Shown here piece after piece: positions 5,549-9,130 of a stretch of DNA of 9,130 bases. The notes below the pieces were generated by a model that made no database searches, was not told the DNA's origin, and was given only the letters and a program-made list of their open reading frames with translations. The translations under genes and the position numbers were made by a program. Source of the stretch: Kiritimatiellales bacterium (GTDB taxonomy: Bacteria; Verrucomicrobiota; Kiritimatiellia; Kiritimatiellales; Pontiellaceae); contig DAOUQA010000087.1 of assembly GCA_030625905.1 (NCBI GenBank), forward strand, positions 1 through 9,130, read 5' to 3'. Every line of letters begins with the position of its first letter. Positions within the stretch are counted from its first letter, which is position 1.

Positions 5549-7078
5549 ATGGCCATAGTACCCGACAGAAAAACATTTCTAGAGAAGGCCAAGCAGGGGA
5601 ACCTGGTGCCGGTTTGGAAGGAAGTCCTTGCCGATCAGGAGACGCCCGTTTCGGCCTATGAGCGCGTCCGCACCTACCTGCGCCAGCGCGACAATGCTTC
5701 GCATACCTATCTGCTCGAAAGTGTCGAGGGCGGCGAAAATATTGGCCGCTATTCGTTCATTGGCGGCACCCCGCGCACCATCATTCGTGCCTACGGTCGC
5801 CGCGTCGAAATCGGCACGGTTGGCGGTGCGTCGGAGGTTGTTGAAGACATTGATCCGCTTGACGCGCTGAAAAACCATATGCAGCAGTTTGCTCCGGTGG
5901 TGGACGATCCGTCGTTGCCGCGCTTCATCGGCGGGGCGGTTGGATTTCTGGGCTACGACATGGTTTCGCAGTTTGAGCCGCGGATTCCAACCATTGGAAA
6001 CGACGAGATTGGTAACCCCGACATGGTCTTTATGGTGACCGATGGGCTGATTGTCTTCGACCGTGTGAACCACAACCTTAAGATTGTGGCAAATGCCCAC
6101 ATCGAAGATGATCCGAACGAAGCCTACGACAAGGCGCTGGCACAGATCGAGGAGCTGTGTGAGGCCTTGCGTACGCCGATCGAGCGCGTATTGATCGATT
6201 CGCTCGACGAGGTTGAGCCGCTCGAGCCTCAATCGAACACGACCAAGGAAGAATTTTTGGAGATGGTCGAGAAAACCCAGGAATACATCCGTTCCGGCGA
6301 CGTGATCCAGACCGTGATTTCGCAGCGTTTCGAGGTGAAAAACAAGGCCGATTCGCTCGATGTCTACCGTGCCCTGCGTTCGATCAATCCGTCGCCCTAC
6401 ATGTTCTGCCTCGATATGGGCGAGAGCGCCATTGTCGGCACTTCGCCGGAAATCCATGTGCGTTGCGAAGATAAGCGCGTCGAGGTTCGCCCTATCGCTG
6501 GAACCCGTCCGCGCGGCAAGACCCCGGAAGAGGATGCCGCGCTGGAAAAGGATCTGCTGGCCGACCCAAAGGAGCGCGCCGAGCACATTATGCTCGTCGA
6601 CCTTGGTCGAAACGATATTGGCCGCGTGTGCGATTTTCAAAGCGTGGAAGTTCCCGACCTGATGGTGATTGAGCGCTACAGCCACGTCATGCACATTGTC
6701 TCCGACGTGACCGGGCACTTGTCTGATGACCACGATGAATACGACGTGATGCGCGCCAGCTTCCCGGCCGGTACCGTGAGCGGTGCACCGAAGATTCGGG
6801 CGATGGAAATTATTGCCGAACTCGAAAAGAGCAAGCGCGGCCCCTATGCCGGGGCGGTGGGCTACTTCAACTATAACGGCAACCTTGACTCGGCCATTAC
6901 CATCCGCACCGTGATCCTCGACAAGGACAAGGCCTACGTTCAGGCCGGGGCGGGCATCGTCGCCGACTCCGTACCGATCAACGAATACGAAGAGACGCGC
7001 AACAAGGCGCGCGGCATGATGAAAGCCCTCGCCCTCGCGAAGCATTATCATGCTGCGCGGGAAAATTCTAAATCCTAA
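5549..7078 (+). CDS. trpE: Anthranilate synthase component I, 509 aa
   Basis: The chorismate-binding subunit. It converts chorismate to anthranilate using ammonia delivered by TrpG, the first committed step of tryptophan synthesis, in the cytoplasm. The N-terminal domain carries TYLLESVEGG (53-62); the LLES serine, S58, belongs to the tryptophan feedback site, together with NPSPYMF (280-286). The catalytic chorismate-binding domain shows IAGTRPRG (316-323), AEHIMLVDLGRND (344-356), FPAGTVSGAPK (405-415), GYFNYNGNLDSAITIRT (438-453) and QAGAGIVADSVP (465-476). Length matches bacterial TrpE, and the motifs favour TrpE over PabB or isochorismate synthase. The start at 5549 follows a weak GAGAAG site. 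No leader peptide rich in Trp codons lies upstream, so classic attenuation is not supported. The last three codons and the stop lie within the left arm of the palindromic repeat before trpG. Confidence 0.96.
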   Translation: MAIVPDRKTFLEKAKQGNLVPVWKEVLADQETPVSAYERVRTYLRQRDNASHTYLLESVEGGENIGRYSFIGGTPRTIIRAYGRRVEIGTVGGASEVVEDIDPLDALKNHMQQFAPVVDDPSLPRFIGGAVGFLGYDMVSQFEPRIPTIGNDEIGNPDMVFMVTDGLIVFDRVNHNLKIVANAHIEDDPNEAYDKALAQIEELCEALRTPIERVLIDSLDEVEPLEPQSNTTKEEFLEMVEKTQEYIRSGDVIQTVISQRFEVKNKADSLDVYRALRSINPSPYMFCLDMGESAIVGTSPEIHVRCEDKRVEVRPIAGTRPRGKTPEEDAALEKDLLADPKERAEHIMLVDLGRNDIGRVCDFQSVEVPDLMVIERYSHVMHIVSDVTGHLSDDHDEYDVMRASFPAGTVSGAPKIRAMEIIAELEKSKRGPYAGAVGYFNYNGNLDSAITIRTVILDKDKAYVQAGAGIVADSVPINEYEETRNKARGMMKALALAKHYHAARENSKS

Positions 7079-7094
7079 TCTCTAAATCCTAAAC
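7067..7094 (+). repeat. Heptanucleotide array, four units (YCTAAAY type), left arm
   Basis: Units 1 and 3 are TCTAAAT, unit 2 is CCTAATC and unit 4 is CCTAAAC. The first unit starts at codon 507 of trpE and the array carries that gene's TAA stop. It forms the outer part of the left arm of the 138-bp palindrome. Confidence 0.8.
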
Positions 7095-7133
7095 AAATTC
7101 AAAAACTGGAAATATAAAAAAGGACGACTGACA

Positions 7134-7181
7134 ATGTTTTGCACATTTAAAATTCAATATTTGAATTTGTTTAGTGCTTAG
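7134..7181 (+). CDS. Possible 15-residue leader ORF before trpG
   Basis: ATG at 7134 follows an AAGGA-type ribosome site (7120-7124) with 9-nt spacing, and encodes MFCTFKIQYLNLFSA before TAG 7179-7181. It lies in the loop and right arm of the palindrome. It has no tryptophan codon, so it is not a classic trp attenuator peptide. The good ribosome site is the only positive evidence, and trpG itself lacks one. Chance is quite possible. Confidence 0.2.
   Translation: MFCTFKIQYLNLFSA
7150..7168 (+). promoter_or_regulatory. Alternative stem-loop within the trpE-trpG spacer
   Basis: AAATTCAA (7150-7157) pairs perfectly with TTGAATTT (7161-7168) around a TAT loop. TTGAATTT is also part of the inner right arm of the long palindrome, so this hairpin and the 41-nt stem exclude each other. 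No U-tract follows, so it is not a simple intrinsic terminator. Confidence 0.4.
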
Positions 7182-7196
7182 ATATTAGTCATTCGA
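7169..7196 (+). repeat. Heptanucleotide array, four units (NNTTAGN type), right arm
   Basis: Units 1 to 3 are GTTTAGT, GCTTAGA and TATTAGT; the fourth (CATTCGA) is degenerate. It is the inverted partner of the array at 7067-7094, and the two are in register across the palindrome. Confidence 0.65.
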
Positions 7197-7204
7197 ATTT
7201 GGTC

Positions 7205-7768
7205 ATGATCCTAGTCATCGATAACTACGACTCCTTTACCTACAACCTCGTGCAGTATCTCGGCGAGCTGGGCGCGGAGATGCGTGTGTTCCGCAACGAC
7301 GCAATCACCGTAGCCGAAGCTATGGCACTCAACCCCGAAAAGGTGCTGGTCAGTCCGGGGCCCTGCACGCCGAAGGAAGCGGGCATTTCGTGCGACATCG
7401 TCCGCGAGTTTGGTCTGCGCCTTCCTGTGTTTGGGGTTTGCCTCGGTCACCAGTGCATCGGCGAGGTCTACGGCGGAAAGGTTGTCCGCGCCGACCGCTT
7501 GATGCATGGCAAAACCTCGCCGATGATCCACGAGGGCCGGAGTGTCTTCAAAGAGCTGCCCAGCCCGTTCGACGCCACTCGCTACCATTCGCTGATCGTT
7601 GAGCGCGAAACCCTGCCGGATTGTTTGGAAATCACCGCATGGACGGACGAGGGTGAAATCATGGGATTCCAACACAAGGAGCACCCCGTGCACGGCGTCC
7701 AATTCCATCCGGAATCGATCCTCACACTCGAAGGAAAGAATCTCCTGCAGAACTTTCTCGACCTGTAG
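7205..7768 (+). CDS. trpG: Anthranilate synthase component II, glutamine amidotransferase, 187 aa
   Basis: A class I glutamine amidotransferase that hydrolyses glutamine and passes ammonia to TrpE. It begins ILVIDNYDSFTYNLVQYLGE (residues 2-21), typical of TrpG/PabA. The oxyanion-loop motif PGPCTP is at 51-56, the nucleophile elbow FGVCLGHQCIG has C79, MHGKTSPM is at 100-107, and GVQFHPES gives H168 and E170, completing the Cys-His-Glu triad. The ATG at 7205 is chosen because it begins the conserved MILVIDN; an in-frame TTG lies at 7199. No Shine-Dalgarno is visible just upstream, where the right arm of the palindrome ends. Position directly after trpE supports a TrpG role, though such proteins often also serve PabB in folate synthesis. 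The usual tight or overlapping trpE-trpG junction is replaced here by a 126-bp spacer. Confidence 0.95.
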   Translation: MILVIDNYDSFTYNLVQYLGELGAEMRVFRNDAITVAEAMALNPEKVLVSPGPCTPKEAGISCDIVREFGLRLPVFGVCLGHQCIGEVYGGKVVRADRLMHGKTSPMIHEGRSVFKELPSPFDATRYHSLIVERETLPDCLEITAWTDEGEIMGFQHKEHPVHGVQFHPESILTLEGKNLLQNFLDL

Positions 7769-7815
7769 CGTAGACGGAGCTTCCAGCTTCGTTGCTGTTG
7801 AGCGGTGCGTGCGCA

Positions 7816-7834
7816 ATGGAGCAAGATGCTCCAT
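7816..7834. terminator. Stem-loop between convergent trpG and nadE
   Basis: Perfect 8-bp stem ATGGAGCA / TGCTCCAT with an AGA loop, in the 71-bp gap between the trpG and nadE stop codons. Its position suits a shared bidirectional terminator, but neither strand has a clear U-tract after the stem. An intrinsic terminator is therefore only possible; a dispersed repeat is an alternative. Confidence 0.35.
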
Positions 7835-7839
7835 CTCCA

Positions 7840-9130
7840 TTAATTTCGATACCGATTCACGATCGGCATGCGGCGGTCGCGGTCGAACGACTTGGGTGTA
7901 ATCTTTACGCCGGGGGGCGACTGGCGGCGCTTGTATTCGCTCAGCTCGACGGCATGCACCACGCGGCGGACGATGGCTTCGTCGTAGCCCTTGGCGATTA
8001 GCCCGTCGATACCCATGTCGTTTTCCACATAGTCCTCAAGGATCGGGTCGAGCACCTCGTAGGGCGGAAGCGAATCGGTATCCTTCTGGTCGGGGCGTAG
8101 CTCGGCCGAGGGCGGGCGCTCGATGATGCTCGGTGGAATAATGGGCGTTTCGCCCTGTTCGTTGCGCCAGCGGCAAAGGTCGAACACGAGCGTTTTCGGG
8201 ACATCCTTGATGAGGGCGTAGCCACCGTTCATATCGCCGTAGAGCGTGCAGTAGCCCATGGCCATCTCGCTCTTGTTTCCGGTGGTGAGCACCAGCCAGC
8301 CATATTCGTTGGAGAGCGCCATGATCAGGTTTCCGCGAATGCGCGCCTGCAGGTTTTCCTCGGCGAGTCCCGGAGTCTTGTCCGCCCCCCAAACCTTGGA
8401 AAGTCCTGTTTCGAAGCCGTCGTACAATCCCTTGATCGGGATGGTATGCAGCTCCACGCCGAGAATATCCGCCATTTCGCCTGCATCGCCGAGGGTTTCC
8501 GGCGAGGAATATTGCGAGGGCATGGTGACCGCCGCAACGCGATCTTTCCCGAGTGCATCGACGGCGAGGGCCAGCACGATGGCGGAGTCGATCCCTCCGC
8601 TGAGCGCAACCACCACGCGCTTGAAACCGATTTTGTCGACATAGTCCTTCAGGCCGAGCTTCAACGCTTCGTAGGTTTCTTCGAGAGGCTTTAGGCTGTG
8701 GGCTGTGGGCTTTAGGGGATCTTTCGGATCAAAGTAGAGAATGTCTTCTTGGAATTGCCTGGCGAGGGCGAGGCGGGAGCCATCGGGCGCGAAGACCATG
8801 CTGGCGCCGTCGAAGACGAGTTCATCCTGCCCGCCGACGAGGTTGCAGTAGAGCAGGGTGGTGTCGAGTTTGCGCGCGGTCTGCGCCAGCACGTCGATGC
8901 GGTCGTTGAGCTTGTTGCGGTAGTAGGGCGAGGCGGAGAGGTTGATCAGCAGGTCGATATTTTTTCCTTCGAGCGAAGCGACGGCCGCGCCGTCGGGATC
9001 CCACGAATCTTCACAAATGTGGATGGCAGCGGTTTGACCCTCAAGCTCGAAAACAAAGGGTTCGGTTCCAGGTTTAAACAGGCGCTTTTCGTCAAACACG
9101 CCATAGTTGGGGAGTAGCATTTTATGGTAT
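7840..9130 (-). CDS. nadE: Glutamine-dependent NAD+ synthetase, N-terminus outside the window
   Basis: Catalyses ATP-dependent amidation of deamido-NAD (nicotinic acid adenine dinucleotide) to NAD+, the last step of NAD synthesis, using glutamine-derived ammonia. The frame is open to the window edge (YHK then MLLPNYGVFDEKR), so the Met at 9120 is internal, not the start. About 426 residues from that Met are visible. The nitrilase-like glutaminase domain is partial and has its nucleophile cysteine in HICEDSWDPDG (C36 from the Met at 9120). The synthetase domain shows the ATP pyrophosphatase P-loop LSGGIDSA (173-180), ENLQARIRGN (255-264), TTGNKSEMAMGY (279-290), LYGDMNGGYALIKD (293-306) and KDTDSLPPYEVLD (346-358). 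The order fits the two-domain enzyme of usually about 540 residues. The linker between domains (LKPTAHSLKP) is encoded by a heptad array. The gene converges on trpG and is probably an independent transcription unit. Confidence 0.95.
   Translation of the reverse strand, partial: YHKMLLPNYGVFDEKRLFKPGTEPFVFELEGQTAAIHICEDSWDPDGAAVASLEGKNIDLLINLSASPYYRNKLNDRIDVLAQTARKLDTTLLYCNLVGGQDELVFDGASMVFAPDGSRLALARQFQEDILYFDPKDPLKPTAHSLKPLEETYEALKLGLKDYVDKIGFKRVVVALSGGIDSAIVLALAVDALGKDRVAAVTMPSQYSSPETLGDAGEMADILGVELHTIPIKGLYDGFETGLSKVWGADKTPGLAEENLQARIRGNLIMALSNEYGWLVLTTGNKSEMAMGYCTLYGDMNGGYALIKDVPKTLVFDLCRWRNEQGETPIIPPSIIERPPSAELRPDQKDTDSLPPYEVLDPILEDYVENDMGIDGLIAKGYDEAIVRRVVHAVELSEYKRRQSPPGVKITPKSFDRDRRMPIVNRYRN
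8687..8714 (+). repeat. Heptanucleotide array, four units, inside the nadE linker
   Basis: Four contiguous heptads in the order A-B-B-A, where A is GGCTTTA and B is GGCTGTG. On the coding (minus) strand it specifies about nine residues of the linker between the glutaminase and synthetase domains. It keeps the nadE frame open. It matches the four-unit, 28-bp layout of the other arrays in the window. Confidence 0.85.

Larger units (their letters stand above)
7063..7200. repeat. 138-bp imperfect palindromic repeat filling the trpE-trpG gap
   Basis: Two 41-nt arms, 7063-7103 and 7160-7200, are complementary at 33 of 41 positions with no gaps. The innermost 14 pairs (TAAACAAATTCAAA against TTTGAATTTGTTTA) are perfect. 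A 56-nt loop separates them. The left arm begins inside the last codons of trpE, and the right arm ends 4 bp before the trpG ATG, so the element fills the gap exactly. From memory, AT-rich palindromes of this look (AAATTC..., TAAACAAATTCAAA) are dispersed between genes in planctomycete-like and related environmental genomes. That recollection is not verified here. Within the transcript it could form a long stem that affects TrpG expression or mRNA stability. Confidence 0.85.

Noticed and set aside
5579..7051. A 490-codon open frame antisense to trpE
   Set aside because: It is a shadow of the GC-rich third positions of trpE; the translation has no recognisable motifs, while trpE has every expected motif.

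Overview
The window reads as a chromosomal segment of an environmental, GC-moderate Gram-negative bacterium. A member of the PVC superphylum such as Kiritimatiellota or a relative is my best guess. That inference rests on a large secreted heparinase-type polysaccharide lyase, an abundance of REP/RAYT-type elements, and AT-rich dispersed repeats beside housekeeping genes. No rRNA or marker gene is present to prove it.

Layout, left to right. Bases 1-146 are the 3'-truncated end of a phosphomannomutase/phosphoglucomutase gene. A broken copy (141-232) of a REP-associated transposase element cuts it off. A 134-bp miniature inverted-repeat element (238-371), a 15-bp tandem duplication and a short heptanucleotide array follow. 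A 1158-residue secreted heparinase II/III-like lyase occupies 536-4012 on the minus strand. Its upstream region abuts a short transposase-like remnant (4194-4370, plus strand), which ends in a complete RAYT-type element (about 4349-5451) bounded by perfect 19-bp inverted repeats. Next come trpE (5549-7078) and trpG (7205-7768), the two subunits of anthranilate synthase, both on the plus strand. A 138-bp imperfect palindromic repeat fills the gap between them. Converging from the right is the C-terminal three quarters of a glutamine-dependent NAD+ synthetase, nadE (minus strand, open at the window edge).

The genes do not form one pathway. trpE and trpG together make anthranilate from chorismate and glutamine. 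nadE is an unlinked housekeeping enzyme, and the lyase is an accessory catabolic gene. The lyase sits between two same-orientation 92-bp identical copies of the RAYT element's left end, 4208 bp apart, so it lies in a segment that homologous recombination could gain or lose.

The most unusual signal is a recurring 7-bp periodicity. Five separate 28-bp tracts, each of four heptanucleotide units but with unrelated unit sequences, occur at 437-464, 5460-5487, 7067-7094, 7169-7196 and 8687-8714. They lie beside the lyase, in the trpE leader, on both arms of the trpE-trpG palindrome, and in frame inside nadE.
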